Shown here one piece after another: positions 1 through 9,316 of a stretch of 64,000 nucleotides of DNA. Below the pieces are notes generated by a model, which saw nothing but the letters and a program-made list of their open reading frames with translations, was not told where the DNA came from and ran no database searches. Every line of letters starts with the position of its first letter. Position 1 is the first letter of the stretch. Made by a program: the position numbers and the translations under genes. Source of the stretch: Microbispora sp. H13382 (GTDB lineage: Bacteria > Actinomycetota > Actinomycetes > Streptosporangiales > Streptosporangiaceae); contig NZ_JABBXA010000027.1 of NCBI RefSeq assembly GCF_014161445.1, positions 1-64,000 of the forward strand, in the 5' to 3' direction.

Positions 1-263
1 CCGTTGATCCAGGCCTTGGCGGCGGGGGTGGCGAAGCCGAAGCCGAACATCTTGTCCAGGAAGGCCCACAGGAACACCCAGCCGATGGCGATGCGGGCGG
101 CGGCCCAGGCGTACCGGGCGGGGCCGGCGGTCGTCCGGGGCGCGGTGCCGGCGGCGGGGGTCGTCTCGGTGTGCGCGCGGGGGGCGGGGACGGTGACCGC
201 GGCGGCGGGAGCGGCGTCGTAGAGGCGGTGCTTCCTCTGGTTGCGCCCTTCGATGGTGGCCAT
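1..263 (-). CDS. DoxX-like integral membrane protein (C-terminus outside window)
   Basis: Only the first 87 or so residues are inside the window, read leftwards from an ATG at 263 that is preceded by a good ribosome site (AAAGGGG). After about 50 Ala/Thr/Pro-rich residues comes a first membrane segment with the string RIAIGWVFLWAFLDKMFG. That is the usual opening of DoxX/DoxD-type actinobacterial membrane proteins, a family tied to redox or thiol stress at the membrane. The family call rests on this N-terminal motif alone, and the exact substrate cannot be told. The next gene to the right ends at 515, so this gene probably has its own promoter in the 251 bases between, where I see no other gene. 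Confidence 0.7.
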   Translation of the reverse strand, partial: MATIEGRNQRKHRLYDAAPAAAVTVPAPRAHTETTPAAGTAPRTTAGPARYAWAAARIAIGWVFLWAFLDKMFGFGFATPAAKAWIN

Positions 264-514
264 GACCGGCCCCTTTCAACGTGTTCGCGTCTTTGCTCTC
301 TCTTTGACACCTCAAGCAAACCGCGATCACCGGCCCTGCCGCAGGAGCCGTACGGCACGCCGCGTCCACCCCGAAGTCCCCGTGATCGTGGGACTTTCGG
401 CCCGCCTGCGGCCTGCGGCGAGCGTTCCGTCTCCGATGGATGGTCCTGGTCCGCCGGTGGACCATCCATCGGCGACTCCGCCGGCCGGCTGTCGAAGGCC
501 TCAGGGGCCGACTC

Positions 515-1300
515 TCACTGGACGCTGGACAGGAACGCGCGGGTGCGCTCGTGCTCCGGGGCGGCGAGAAGGTCGCGGGGACGGCCCTCCTCGACGACCA
601 CGCCGTCGGCGAAGAAGGTCAGCCGGTCGCCGACCTCCCGGGCGAAGGCGATCTCGTGGGTCACCACGACCATCGTCATCCCCTCGGCGGCCAGGCCCTT
701 CATGACCTCGAGCACCTCGTCCACCAGCTCGGGGTCGAGGGCGGAGGTCGGCTCGTCGAACAGCATCAGGGTGGGCTTCATCGCCAGCGCCCTCGCGATG
801 GCCACCCGCTGCTGCTGGCCGCCGGAGAGCTGGTGGGGCCGCTTGTGCGCGTGGTCGGCCAGGCCCACGCGGTCCAGGTGCTCCATCGCCAGCGTCCGTG
901 CCCGGTCCTGGGACATGCCCAGCACGTGGACGGGCCCGCACGCGACGTTCTCCAGCGCGCTCTGGTGGGCGAACAGGTTGAACCGCTGGAACACCATGCC
1001 GATGTTCCTGCGGAAGGCGGCGAACTCCTTCGGAGTCCAGGGGTGGTATCTGCCGTCGCGCAGCGTGTGGCCGACCTCCTCCCCGAGCACGCGCAGGCTG
1101 CCGCCCAGCACGGGCTCCAGACCGTTGACGCACCGCAGGAACGTGGACTTGCCCGAGCCCGACGGGCCGATGATGCAGCTCACCTCGCCGGGGGCCACCG
1201 TGAGGTTCACCCCGTTGAGCACCTGCACGCCGTTGTAGCCCATCCGGACATCGGACGCGACCACGACCGGGGCCGCGCCGCGGTCCTTGCCGGCGCTCAC
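515..1300 (-). CDS. Polar amino acid ABC transporter ATP-binding protein
   Basis: This 261-residue ATPase energises the importer whose permease and binding protein lie just upstream. Walker [10 protein letters not shown] sits at residues 45-53. The signature [16 protein letters not shown], Walker [15 protein letters not shown] and switch histidine VVTHE follow in the usual order. Length and motifs fit the GlnQ/HisP group. The GTG start at 1300 overlaps the permease stop by four bases (GTGA), which implies translational coupling. It is the last gene of a four-gene minus-strand operon that begins with the amidohydrolase at 4745. The substrate cannot be read from the ATPase; the binding protein and neighbouring hydrolases suggest an amino acid or amide-released amino compound. 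Confidence 0.93.
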   Translation of the reverse strand: MSAGKDRGAAPVVVASDVRMGYNGVQVLNGVNLTVAPGEVSCIIGPSGSGKSTFLRCVNGLEPVLGGSLRVLGEEVGHTLRDGRYHPWTPKEFAAFRRNIGMVFQRFNLFAHQSALENVACGPVHVLGMSQDRARTLAMEHLDRVGLADHAHKRPHQLSGGQQQRVAIARALAMKPTLMLFDEPTSALDPELVDEVLEVMKGLAAEGMTMVVVTHEIAFAREVGDRLTFFADGVVVEEGRPRDLLAAPEHERTRAFLSSVQ

Positions 1301-2205
1301 GCGGCCACCTTCGGCAGGACCTTGGCCGCGACCCCGCCGCCGCGCACCAGGCGTACGGCGTCGGAGCCGAACCGGCGCTCCAGCCGCCCCTGCAGGAACG
1401 TCGCCACGGCGGTCATGAGCATGTACCAGACGCTCGCCACGATCAGCAGCTCCATGATCCGGTTGTTCGCCTTGTAGATCTGGCTGGCGTTGGTCATCAG
1501 GTCGTGCCCGGCGACGACGTACACCAGCGAGGTGGTCTTCAGCATGGAGATGAACTCGTTGCCGGTCGGCGGGATGATGATGCGCAGTGCCTGCGGCAGC
1601 ACGATGACCCGCATCCGCTTGGCCGGCGTCATGCCCAGCGAGTACGCCGCCTCGGTCTGGCCCCGGTCCACCGCCTGGATCCCGGCGCGCACGGTCTCGG
1701 CGAAGTACGCCGCCAGGTTCAGCCCGAGCCCCAGCATGGCCGAGGTGAACCCGGTCATCACCTGGTTGGTGTCCCACTTGAGACCGATCGCCGTGAAGGG
1801 GATCTTGAGCACGAGTTCGGGGAAGAGGAACGCGAGGTTGTACCAGAAGATGAGCTGCACCAGCACCGGCGTGCCGCGGAAGAACCAGATGTAGAACGTG
1901 GCCAGCCCGCTCAGCACCGGATTCTGCGCCAGGCGCATGACCGCGACCAGGACGCCGAGCACCAGTCCGAGGGCCGTCGCCAGCACGGAGATCTCGATGG
2001 TGACCCAGACCCCGGACAGGATGCGCTCGTTGAACAGATACTCGGCGACCTTGTCCCAGTCCAGGCGCGGGTTGACCACCACCAGGTAGGCCAGCCAGCC
2101 GGCGACCACGAGCGCGACCGCCGCGGCGACCCAGCGGCCCCAGTGCCAGGCTCGGGCGACGGGGACCGGCGTGCCGGCCCCGTCGACGATGGGTTCGGTG
2201 CGCAC
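1297..2205 (-). CDS. Polar amino acid ABC transporter permease
   Basis: This 302-residue membrane protein is the channel subunit of the amino acid importer. It starts at a GTG (2205), one base after the binding protein's stop codon. A first membrane helix is near residues 28-47, and several more follow. The coupling-loop region ([20 protein letters not shown], then [18 protein letters not shown]) is the classic EAA loop of the His/Glu/Gln permease family. Only one permease is encoded, so it probably works as a homodimer. The N-terminal extension of about 25 residues before the first helix is normal for actinobacterial members. Confidence 0.93.
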   Translation of the reverse strand: MRTEPIVDGAGTPVPVARAWHWGRWVAAAVALVVAGWLAYLVVVNPRLDWDKVAEYLFNERILSGVWVTIEISVLATALGLVLGVLVAVMRLAQNPVLSGLATFYIWFFRGTPVLVQLIFWYNLAFLFPELVLKIPFTAIGLKWDTNQVMTGFTSAMLGLGLNLAAYFAETVRAGIQAVDRGQTEAAYSLGMTPAKRMRVIVLPQALRIIIPPTGNEFISMLKTTSLVYVVAGHDLMTNASQIYKANNRIMELLIVASVWYMLMTAVATFLQGRLERRFGSDAVRLVRGGGVAAKVLPKVAA

Positions 2206-2206
2206 C

Positions 2207-3163
2207 TCACTTACCGCCGTTGACCACGGCCGACTCGACGGCCAGTGCGTCCAGGTTCCAGGCCTTGAGAATGTTGCCGTACTCCCCGCTCTTGATGAGG
2301 GAGTCCAGTGCGCCCTTGACGGAGTCGATGAGCTCCTTGTTGTCCGGCCTCATCCCGATGCCCCAGGGGCTCGCGGTGCCGTCGAGGGTGATCGCCTCCA
2401 TCTCGAGCTTGGGGTCGGCCGCCTTGTACGCGGCGACCACGTAGTCGGTGACGCTCGCCTGCGCACGGCCGTTGCTCACCTGGAGCATGGCCTCCGTGTC
2501 GCCGGGGAACTTCAGGATGTCCACGGCGGGCTTGCCGTCCTTCTTGCAGGCCTCGTCGTAGCTCTCGGCCAGGTCCATCGAGGAGCCGTTGTCGACGACG
2601 GAGACGGTCTTGCCGCACAGGTCCGCGGGCCCGGTGATGCCCGCCGAGTTGCCCTTCTTGACCAGCAGCGCGGCGCCGGCCTGCACGTAGTCGACGAACG
2701 TGACCTGCTCCTGCCGTTCCGGCGTGTCGCTCATCGAGGAGATGACGAAGTCGTAGCGGCCGGTGAGCACGCCGGGGATCTGCGAGTTGAACTCCTCGTC
2801 GGTGATGGTCACCTTGACGCCGAGCTTCCTCGCGATGGCGCGCGCCAGGGCGGGGTCGAAGCCGATCGCGGTCTTGCCGTCGCTCGCGAACAGCTCCATG
2901 GGCGGGTAGCCGATCGAGGAGACGACCTTGAGGCCGTTCGACTTCAGGCTCGCCGGCGCCTTGGCCGCGAGCTCCTGGTCGGGGGTGATGGCGTTGATGA
3001 CGTCGGCCGCCTTCTCCTCGGCGGGGGCCTGGTCGAGCACGACGGCCGGCGGAGCCGAGGCCGCCGCGCCGGAGTCGTCGGCGTTCAGGGACTGGGCGCC
3101 GCAGGCGGCGGTCGCGGCGAGCAGGCCGCCGACGGCGAGCGTGGTGAGGATCCGGGTGTTCAC
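2207..3163 (-). CDS. Amino acid ABC transporter substrate-binding lipoprotein
   Basis: This 318-residue protein is the extracellular receptor of the importer. It begins at a GTG (3163) seven bases after a strong ribosome site (GAAGGAG). The N-terminus has a short basic start, a hydrophobic stretch and a lipobox-like TAAC with the acylated cysteine at residue 21, so it should be anchored to the outer face of the membrane. The rest is a SBP_bac_3 fold, with segments such as IGFDPALARAIARKLG and DFVISSMSDTPERQ that recur in glutamine, arginine and cystine binding proteins. An unusual spacer of about 60 Ala/Pro-rich residues follows the cysteine. Ligand specificity cannot be read from sequence. 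Confidence 0.92.
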   Translation of the reverse strand: MNTRILTTLAVGGLLAATAACGAQSLNADDSGAAASAPPAVVLDQAPAEEKAADVINAITPDQELAAKAPASLKSNGLKVVSSIGYPPMELFASDGKTAIGFDPALARAIARKLGVKVTITDEEFNSQIPGVLTGRYDFVISSMSDTPERQEQVTFVDYVQAGAALLVKKGNSAGITGPADLCGKTVSVVDNGSSMDLAESYDEACKKDGKPAVDILKFPGDTEAMLQVSNGRAQASVTDYVVAAYKAADPKLEMEAITLDGTASPWGIGMRPDNKELIDSVKGALDSLIKSGEYGNILKAWNLDALAVESAVVNGGK

Positions 3164-3176
3164 AGGGGGTGCTCCT

Positions 3177-4745
3177 TCAGATTCGCCGCCAGCGGACCTC
3201 GCCGCCGACGACCGTGGTCAGAACCTTGGTGCGCAGCACCGCCTCGGGTGACTCCAGGTAGGGGTCGATGTCCACTGCGATGAAGTCGGCGAGTCTGCCG
3301 GGCGTGAGGACGCCCTTGCGCTCCTCCTCGCCCGCGGCGTAGGCCGCGCCCAGTGTGTGGGCGGTGACGGCCTCGGCCATGCTCAGCCGCTGCTCCGGCT
3401 GCCACCCGCCGACGGGGGTGCCGTCGGTCCGGGTGCGGGTCACCGCGGCGTACAGCGCGGCGAAGGGGTTGGGGTGCTCGACGGGGGCGTCGGAGCCGAA
3501 GGCCAGCGCCACGCCGACGTTGAGCATCCCCCGCCAGGCGTAGGAGGCCAGCTCGTGGCCGGCCAGCAGGTGGTCCACCAGGTCGATGTCGCTGGTGCAG
3601 TGCACGGGCTGCATCGAGGCGACGATGCCCAGCCGCGCCATCCGCGCCAGGTCGCCGGGCCGCAGGTGCTGGGCGTGCTCGATGCGGTGCCGCAGCCCCG
3701 GCGTCTGGCCGACCGCCTCGTACGCGTTGATGACCAGGTGGTTGGCCCGGTCGCCGATCGCGTGCGTCGCGACGGCGATGCCGGCTCCCGCCGCCCGGGA
3801 GAACAGCGCGACCAGTTCCTCGTACGGCGTGACGGCGATGCCGTTGTTGCCGTGCTCGCCGGCGAAGGACTCGCTCATGTGGCAGGTGTGCGAACCCAGG
3901 GCGCCGTCGCTGAAGATCTTCACGGGGCCGGTGCGGACCCAGTCGTCGCCCTGCCCGGTGCGGCGGCCCTCGGCGATCGCCGCCTCCAGGTGGACCATCG
4001 GGATCGCCTTGTGGACGCGCAGCTTGAGCTCGCCCGCGTCGCGCAGCTGCAGGTAGGCGGCCCGGCAGTCCTCGCCGTCGATGTCGTGGACGCTGGTCAG
4101 GCCGAGCGCGAGCAGCTCATCCTGGGCCGCGCGGAGCAGGTCGCGCAGGTCGGGGGAGACCATGAGGTCGCGCAGCGGGTACGAGGCCGCCTCGCGCAGG
4201 ATGCCGGTGGGCTCTCCGTTCGCGTCCCTGACGATCTCGCCGCCCACGGGGTCCGGCGTGCCGGCGTCGATGCCGGCCAGCCGCAGCGCCGCCGAGTTGG
4301 CCCACACGGTGTGACCGTCCACGCTGGGTAGCGCGACCGGCAGGTCCGGGCACACGGAGTCGAGCGCGTACCGGTCCGGCTGGGCGGGCGGGTTCCAGGT
4401 GTTGCTGTTCCACCGTCCGCCGAACAGCCAGGCGCCCGGCCGCAGCCGCGCCGCGTGCGCGGCCACCGCGGCGAGGGCCTCGTCCAGGGACCGCACGTCG
4501 CGCAGGTCCACCGCGCCGAGGCTCTGGGCGTACTGCGCCGTGTGGATGTGCGCGTCGTAGAGGCCGGGGAGCACGGCTGCGCCGTCCAGGTCGATCAGCT
4601 CCGCGCCCGGGCCCGCGGCCTCGCGCACCTCCGCCTCCGTGCCGACGGCGAGCAGCGTCTCGCCGTCCACGGCCATGGCCTGGGCGGGTGGGGCGCCGCC
4701 GGCTCCCGTGTGGATGGCGGCGTTGCGGTACACGCGGATGCTCAT
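3177..4745 (-). CDS. YtcJ-type amidohydrolase (amidohydrolase family 3)
   Basis: This 522-residue metal-dependent hydrolase is the first gene of the importer operon. The ATG at 4745 is preceded by CTGAAGG; a longer in-frame reading up to 4847 lacks such a site. The metal-binding pattern of the family is present: HIH in DAHIHTA near the N-terminus, then THAIGDRANH, RIEHAQHL and the catalytic-type aspartate in FGSDAPVEHPN. Members include N-substituted formamide deformylase and D-aminoacylase-like enzymes, so hydrolysis of an amide or carbamoyl bond is likely. Co-transcription with an amino acid importer suggests that it acts on an imported substrate or frees the amino acid to be used. No signal peptide is visible, so it is cytoplasmic. 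Confidence 0.88.
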   Translation of the reverse strand: MSIRVYRNAAIHTGAGGAPPAQAMAVDGETLLAVGTEAEVREAAGPGAELIDLDGAAVLPGLYDAHIHTAQYAQSLGAVDLRDVRSLDEALAAVAAHAARLRPGAWLFGGRWNSNTWNPPAQPDRYALDSVCPDLPVALPSVDGHTVWANSAALRLAGIDAGTPDPVGGEIVRDANGEPTGILREAASYPLRDLMVSPDLRDLLRAAQDELLALGLTSVHDIDGEDCRAAYLQLRDAGELKLRVHKAIPMVHLEAAIAEGRRTGQGDDWVRTGPVKIFSDGALGSHTCHMSESFAGEHGNNGIAVTPYEELVALFSRAAGAGIAVATHAIGDRANHLVINAYEAVGQTPGLRHRIEHAQHLRPGDLARMARLGIVASMQPVHCTSDIDLVDHLLAGHELASYAWRGMLNVGVALAFGSDAPVEHPNPFAALYAAVTRTRTDGTPVGGWQPEQRLSMAEAVTAHTLGAAYAAGEEERKGVLTPGRLADFIAVDIDPYLESPEAVLRTKVLTTVVGGEVRWRRI

Positions 4746-4856
4746 GTGACCTTCAGAAGGATTCGGGAACGGTGGCCCATCACTGTAGAAGTGGCGAAAA
4801 GAAGTAGGAAGCGCTATAAACACGACATTTGGCAACCCTGAGAGCAAGGAACGCTA

Positions 4857-5732
4857 ATGCTCAAGCCGGAACATCTCCGCACTCTGCGCGAGGTGGTACA
4901 GTTCGGCTCCTTCGCCGCCGCGGCGAACCGGCTGGGGTACACCTCGTCGGCCGTCTCCCAGCAGATGGCCGCGCTGGAACGGCAGATCGGCGTGCGCCTG
5001 TTCGAGCGGTCCGCGCACAGCGTGCTGCCCACCAACGCCGCCGAGGTGCTGGCCAGGCACGCGGCGGCCGTGCTCGACGACATGGAACGGATGATCGCCA
5101 CCGTCCAGGCCGTGCACCGCAACAGCGAGCGGCGGATCCACCTGGGCATCTTCCCCAGCTTCGCCGACGTGCTGACCGGCGTGCTCGGGCGGATGGAGGA
5201 CCGGGACCGGGCCGGCGTCAAGGTCGCCGTCGCCGAGTCCTCCCAGCTCATCCCGCGTCTCGGCGCCGGAGGCGAGATGGATGCGGCGATCGTCTACCAG
5301 GTGGGGAACTCCGGCCTCTCGTGGCCGTCGGCACTGGGCCGCCGCTGGATCGCCGAGGATCGCTACAAGATCGTCCTGCCCGCCGGGTGGTGCGACCTGG
5401 CGCCGTACCGGGCCGAGCAACTCGTCGATCTGCCGTGGATCACGCACCACCCGGGCAGCAGCGACGCCTCCTTCTTCGAGGGCGTGTTCGCGCGCTGGGG
5501 CCTGCACCCCAGGATCGCCGGCCACGCGGACGACTTCAAGATCACACTGAGGATGGTCGAGGCGGGAATGGGCGCCGCGTTCGTCCCCGACCTCGCACTG
5601 CGCGGGCACGGCCCGGGCGTCGTGGTGGCCGACGTGCCGTGGCTGAACACCAGCCGCAGCATCTTCGCCCTCGCCCGCCCGGAGCGGGAGAGCGCCCGCC
5701 TGCTGTCCCTGCTCGACGCCCTGGCGGTCTGA
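4857..5732 (+). CDS. LysR-family transcriptional regulator
   Basis: This 291-residue LysR regulator is divergent from the amidohydrolase/importer operon, with only 111 bases between the two starts. LysR proteins usually control such divergent neighbours and themselves. The N-terminal winged helix is clear (LRTLREVVQFGSFAAAANRL, then SSAVSQQMAALERQIG), and residues from about 88 onward form the effector-binding domain. The ATG at 4857 follows AGCAAGGA. The effector is unknown; a product of the adjacent hydrolase or the imported amino acid is a reasonable guess. Confidence 0.92.
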   Translation: MLKPEHLRTLREVVQFGSFAAAANRLGYTSSAVSQQMAALERQIGVRLFERSAHSVLPTNAAEVLARHAAAVLDDMERMIATVQAVHRNSERRIHLGIFPSFADVLTGVLGRMEDRDRAGVKVAVAESSQLIPRLGAGGEMDAAIVYQVGNSGLSWPSALGRRWIAEDRYKIVLPAGWCDLAPYRAEQLVDLPWITHHPGSSDASFFEGVFARWGLHPRIAGHADDFKITLRMVEAGMGAAFVPDLALRGHGPGVVVADVPWLNTSRSIFALARPERESARLLSLLDALAV

Positions 5733-5921
5733 CCGTACGCGATGGGGGGTCGCCCTCGGTGAGGCGCGCGCCGGCTCGGCGAAGGCCTTCCGAGGTTCGA
5801 CGTGAAACGGGAGATATGTCACCATTTGCCGGATCTCGGTGCGGCTGGTGACGACCCCGCCGCGCCGCCCCGCCGGACGGCTACCCGCCGCCGGAGCAGG
5901 CGTTTGAGGAGGCCCCCGACC

Positions 5922-7145
5922 ATGGAACGCGAGCCGGAGATCAACGGGTCCGCCGAGGCGGTCGCGGAACGCGACGCGGCGATCGCCCGGTCCGCCGAGG
6001 CGATCCGCCTGCACAGCGGGCACGCGATCCTCATCGAGGCCGGCGCCGAGCCGGTCATCGAACGGCTCGGCGGCCAGGAGCGTCCCGCGCCCGGCGGCCC
6101 GCCGGAGCTGTGGGCCTGGACCTTCGTCGTCAAGGACATGATCGACGTCGCCGGGCTCCCCACGACCCGCGGTTCCGCCCTGTACGGAAGCGAGGAGGCG
6201 CTGACCACCGCCCCCTGTGTCGAAGCGCTGGAACGCGCGGGGGCGTTGCTGGTCGGCAAGGCGAACCAGCACGAGTTCGCCTGGGGCGTCACCAGCGAGA
6301 ACCCGCACTGGGGCGACGTGCGCAACCCGCGTCACCCGCACCTGTCTCCCGGCGGATCGAGCGGCGGCACGGCGGCCGCCCTCGCCGCCGGCATCGCCAG
6401 GTTCGGCCTCGGCACCGACACCGGCGGCTCCGTACGGATCCCGGCCGCCTGCTGCGGCGTGGTCGGCCTGCGGCCAAGAGCCGGCGCCGTCCCGTCCGGG
6501 GGAGTCGCGCCGCTCGCCCCCATGTTCGACGTCGTCGGGCCCATGACCACCTCGGTCGCCGACTGCGCCCACGTGTGGCGGGTGCTCTCCGGCGAGGCGG
6601 TCGAGCCGCCGGACTCCCTGGCGGGGCTGGTCGTCGGCGTCGCCGAGGGGTGCGCGCAGGCCGGGGAGTTCGCGGACCTCGGCGCCGAGGTCCGCGAGAT
6701 CGCCCTGCCGTACGAGATCCTCCCGCGGTACTGGACGATCGTGGGCGCGCAGGCTCGCCGTACGCACGAGGCCACCTATCCGAGGGCGGCCGGGAGCTAC
6801 AGCGAGGGGGTGCGCCGGAAGCTGGACGGCGCCGGCGGGATCGGCCACCGGGAGTACCGCCGGGCGGTCGAGGATCTCGACGCGGTCAGGGCCCGGTTCT
6901 CCGCGGAGATGTCCGGGATCGATCTCCTGATCACGCCGACGCTCGGTGGCCCCGCGCCCCGGCTCGGGTGCGACGAGGCCGCCGTACGCGGGGAGGTCGG
7001 CCGCGTCACCGCCGTCGTGTCCGCGCTCGGCCTGCCCGCGCTGGCGGTCGGCGACCTGCAGGTGGTGGGACGCCGCGAGGCGGACGTCCTGCGCGCCGGG
7101 CTCTGCCGGGAGGCGCGGGGCGGCGGCGTCCCCGAGCCACGCTGA
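5922..7145 (+). CDS. Amidase signature family hydrolase
   Basis: This 407-residue amidase hydrolyses an amide to a carboxylate and ammonia or an amine. The Ser-cisSer-Lys triad of the family is visible: lysine in FVVKDMID, the cis-serine in SPGGSSGGT and the nucleophile in DTGGSVRIPA. The ATG at 5922 is chosen because GAGGAG lies about ten bases before it. An in-frame extension back to 5802 is Arg-rich and does not look like protein. It is somewhat shorter than typical amidases (450-500 residues), mainly in the C-terminal half. With the importer, amidohydrolase and racemase around it, it fits a pathway that breaks down amide-containing amino compounds. Confidence 0.9.
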   Translation: MEREPEINGSAEAVAERDAAIARSAEAIRLHSGHAILIEAGAEPVIERLGGQERPAPGGPPELWAWTFVVKDMIDVAGLPTTRGSALYGSEEALTTAPCVEALERAGALLVGKANQHEFAWGVTSENPHWGDVRNPRHPHLSPGGSSGGTAAALAAGIARFGLGTDTGGSVRIPAACCGVVGLRPRAGAVPSGGVAPLAPMFDVVGPMTTSVADCAHVWRVLSGEAVEPPDSLAGLVVGVAEGCAQAGEFADLGAEVREIALPYEILPRYWTIVGAQARRTHEATYPRAAGSYSEGVRRKLDGAGGIGHREYRRAVEDLDAVRARFSAEMSGIDLLITPTLGGPAPRLGCDEAAVRGEVGRVTAVVSALGLPALAVGDLQVVGRREADVLRAGLCREARGGGVPEPR

Positions 7146-7149
7146 CCCT

Positions 7150-8190
7150 TCAGGCGTGCCGAGGCAGGGCCCACGGGTCCACCGGCACGACGGCCGTGCA
7201 GCGGCCGAGCCGGTCGAGGACCCGGCCGTACAGCTTGGCCTGCCGCAGCACGATCTGCCGGTCGGCCACGGTCACGTGCGGAAATCGCTCCTCCAGGCGG
7301 ACCACCAGCGGGTGCAGGTCCGCGACCTCGTGCAGGCCCACGGTGAGGAGCATGTTGCGGGTGCCCGCGAGCGCCGCGCAGGTGCGGGTCTCCGGCCAGC
7401 CGAGCAGCGCCCGGCCCGTCTCCTCCAGCAGGCCGTCCGGCATCCGCAGCCACAGGACGGCCGAGGAGTGCCAGCCCGCGTGCGAGCGCGCGAGGTCGCA
7501 GCGGAAGTCGATGTCGCCCGTCGCGACCAACCGGGAGAGCCTGCGCTGCACCGTGCGCTCGGACACGCCGACGGTCCGGGCCAGTTCGGAGTAACCGGCC
7601 CGGCCGTCCGGCAGCAGGGCCTTGAACAGCAGGCGGTCGAGTGCGTCCATCCGCCTCGTCGACTCCGGCGGGCCGGGCCGCCGCGCCAGCGCGGCCGCCG
7701 CACGAGGGGACAGCACGCGCAGCCGCCAGCGGCACGAGGCCTCGAAGACGCGCGTCGCGACGTGGGTGCGCACCTTCGCCACTCCCGGCATCCGCGGCAG
7801 GTCCGTGAGCAGGTAGTCCGCGAGCGCCGGCATCGACGCGGCCACGGCGATCACGAACAGGTCGTGGCCCGCGGCGACGTGCTGCACGGTGATGAGATGC
7901 CCGGCCGTGGCGAGCCGGCCCGCGACCTCGACCGCGGCTCCGGCCTCGCAGTCGATCTCCAGGAACACCATGCTCGTCTCGTGCATCTGGCGCCGGCCGA
8001 GGGCGACGGTGGTCCAGGCCTCGCCCGAGGCGTTCAGCCGCTGCCAGCGCCGCGCGGCCGTCGCCGGATCGGCGCCGATCGCCGCCCCGATGTCCACCCA
8101 GCTCGCGCGCGGGTTGATCTGGAGCGCGTCGATCAGTTCGAGGTCGGCCTCCGACAACAACCCAGGCTGCTCTCTGTCGGAATCCTGCAC
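7150..8190 (-). CDS. Double-domain Lrp/AsnC-family regulator
   Basis: This 346-residue regulator has two copies of the Lrp/AsnC unit in tandem: an HTH (LELIDALQINPRASWVDIGA) with a ligand-type domain, then a second HTH from about residue 185 (LDRLLFKALLPDGRAGYSEL, SERTVQRRLSRL) with a second ligand domain. Most Lrp proteins have one unit of about 150 residues, so this acts as a built-in dimer. I place the start at the GTG at 8190 because GAAGGGG lies five bases before it. An ATG at 8220 in the same frame is the alternative, with a poorly spaced site. It is convergent with the amidase (four-base gap) and lies beside an Asp/Glu racemase, consistent with amino acid control. Confidence 0.88.
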   Translation of the reverse strand: MQDSDREQPGLLSEADLELIDALQINPRASWVDIGAAIGADPATAARRWQRLNASGEAWTTVALGRRQMHETSMVFLEIDCEAGAAVEVAGRLATAGHLITVQHVAAGHDLFVIAVAASMPALADYLLTDLPRMPGVAKVRTHVATRVFEASCRWRLRVLSPRAAAALARRPGPPESTRRMDALDRLLFKALLPDGRAGYSELARTVGVSERTVQRRLSRLVATGDIDFRCDLARSHAGWHSSAVLWLRMPDGLLEETGRALLGWPETRTCAALAGTRNMLLTVGLHEVADLHPLVVRLEERFPHVTVADRQIVLRQAKLYGRVLDRLGRCTAVVPVDPWALPRHA

Positions 8191-8511
8191 GCATGCCCCT
8201 TCAATGACGCTTTGCTGCATTTTTGTGCTCGGATCACCTTATAGACCGATCCTTGTGCGCGCGGCCGTCGCGGTGCGCCCCGGCCGGCCGTACGGCGCCG
8301 AAGCCTGCGGCACGGACGGGCCTGCGGCACGGACGGGCCTTCGGGGCGGACGGGCCTTCTGGGCGGCGCGAGGGACGACACGGGGAGCCCACGGGGCGGC
8401 GGAAGCTTCCGCGGCCGTGCGGCGGCACCCGTCGCATTCGGGGAGAGGACGAATCTCGATGACTCGGTTCTGGGGCACCCGGCGGGTCCGCGAGCTGGCC
8501 GGAGGCGGCCG
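8191..8511. other. Intergenic region with short degenerate GC repeats
   Basis: This stretch of 321 bases separates the divergent Lrp and racemase genes and should hold both promoters. A 17-base unit (GCGGCACGGACGGGCCT) occurs twice in a row near 8308-8341, followed by a degenerate copy. I see no convincing gene. The open frames across it are rich in Arg/Gly/Pro and have no ribosome sites. Confidence 0.5.
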
Positions 8512-9204
8512 GTGAGCGAGCCCCGTCTGGTCGGCGTCCTGGGCGGCATGGGACCGGCGGCCACGGTCGACTTCTACGGCAAGCTCGTGGAGGAGACGCC
8601 GGCGACCTGCGACCAGGGTCACGTGCCCGTCGTCATCTGGGGCGACCCCCGCGTACCCGACCGATCCCTGAGTCTGATCGGCGACGGCGAGGACCCGACC
8701 CCGTACCTGCGACGCGGCATCGAGGGCCTGAAACGGGCCGGGTGCCAGGTGCTCGCCGTGCCGTGCAACACCGCCCACGCGTTCGTCCCCCGCCTCGCGG
8801 ACGAGGCCGGGCTGGAGCTGGCCAGCATCATCGAGGTCACCGCCGACGCCCTCGCCGCCGACGGCGTACGCGCGGCGGGCGTGCTCGCCACGACGGGCAC
8901 CCTGCGCGCGGGGCTGTACGCGGAGGCGCTGCGGCGGCGCGGCGTCGCGGTGATCGAGCCGGGCGAGCCCGACCAGCCGCGGGTCATGGCGGCCATCGGC
9001 GCGGTCAAGAGCGGCGCCGCCGGCCCGGCCCACCGGCTGGGTCTCGAGGAGGTCTCGCGCTCCCTCGTGGACCGCGGCGCCGAGCGGATCGTCGCGGCGT
9101 GCACCGAGATCGTCCTGGCCTTGGACGCCTCGCGCGTCCCCGTCCCCGTCGTCGACCCCGCCCGTCTGCTAGCTCGCCGGGTCGCCGAGTTGGCGCTGCG
9201 CTGA
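8512..9204 (+). CDS. Aspartate/glutamate racemase family protein
   Basis: This 230-residue enzyme belongs to the cofactor-independent Asp/Glu racemase superfamily. The N-terminal GVLGGMGPAATVDFY and the two catalytic cysteines (VPCNTAH, AACTEI) are all in place, so it should be active in converting an L- to a D-amino acid or the reverse. Start is the GTG at 8512, with GGAGG six bases upstream. Its place next to the Lrp regulator, amidase and amino acid importer suggests that the block handles D- as well as L-amino acid residues. The exact substrate (Asp, Glu or another) is not determined. Confidence 0.9.
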   Translation: MSEPRLVGVLGGMGPAATVDFYGKLVEETPATCDQGHVPVVIWGDPRVPDRSLSLIGDGEDPTPYLRRGIEGLKRAGCQVLAVPCNTAHAFVPRLADEAGLELASIIEVTADALAADGVRAAGVLATTGTLRAGLYAEALRRRGVAVIEPGEPDQPRVMAAIGAVKSGAAGPAHRLGLEEVSRSLVDRGAERIVAACTEIVLALDASRVPVPVVDPARLLARRVAELALR

Positions 9205-9316
9205 CCCCGCCCGCTCCGGCCGTCGTGGGGCCTGCGGCCGCTCCCTTCCCGGAGCGAAGGAGTCATAGTCGTAGGATGACGAGTAGACGATATTCCTGCT
9301 GGTCACGAGGCATGCC

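Noticed and set aside
8308-8365. Short GC repeats in the Lrp/racemase gap as regulator sites
   Set aside because: Copies are adjacent, unequal and composed of simple GC-rich words, which is common by slippage in this base composition.
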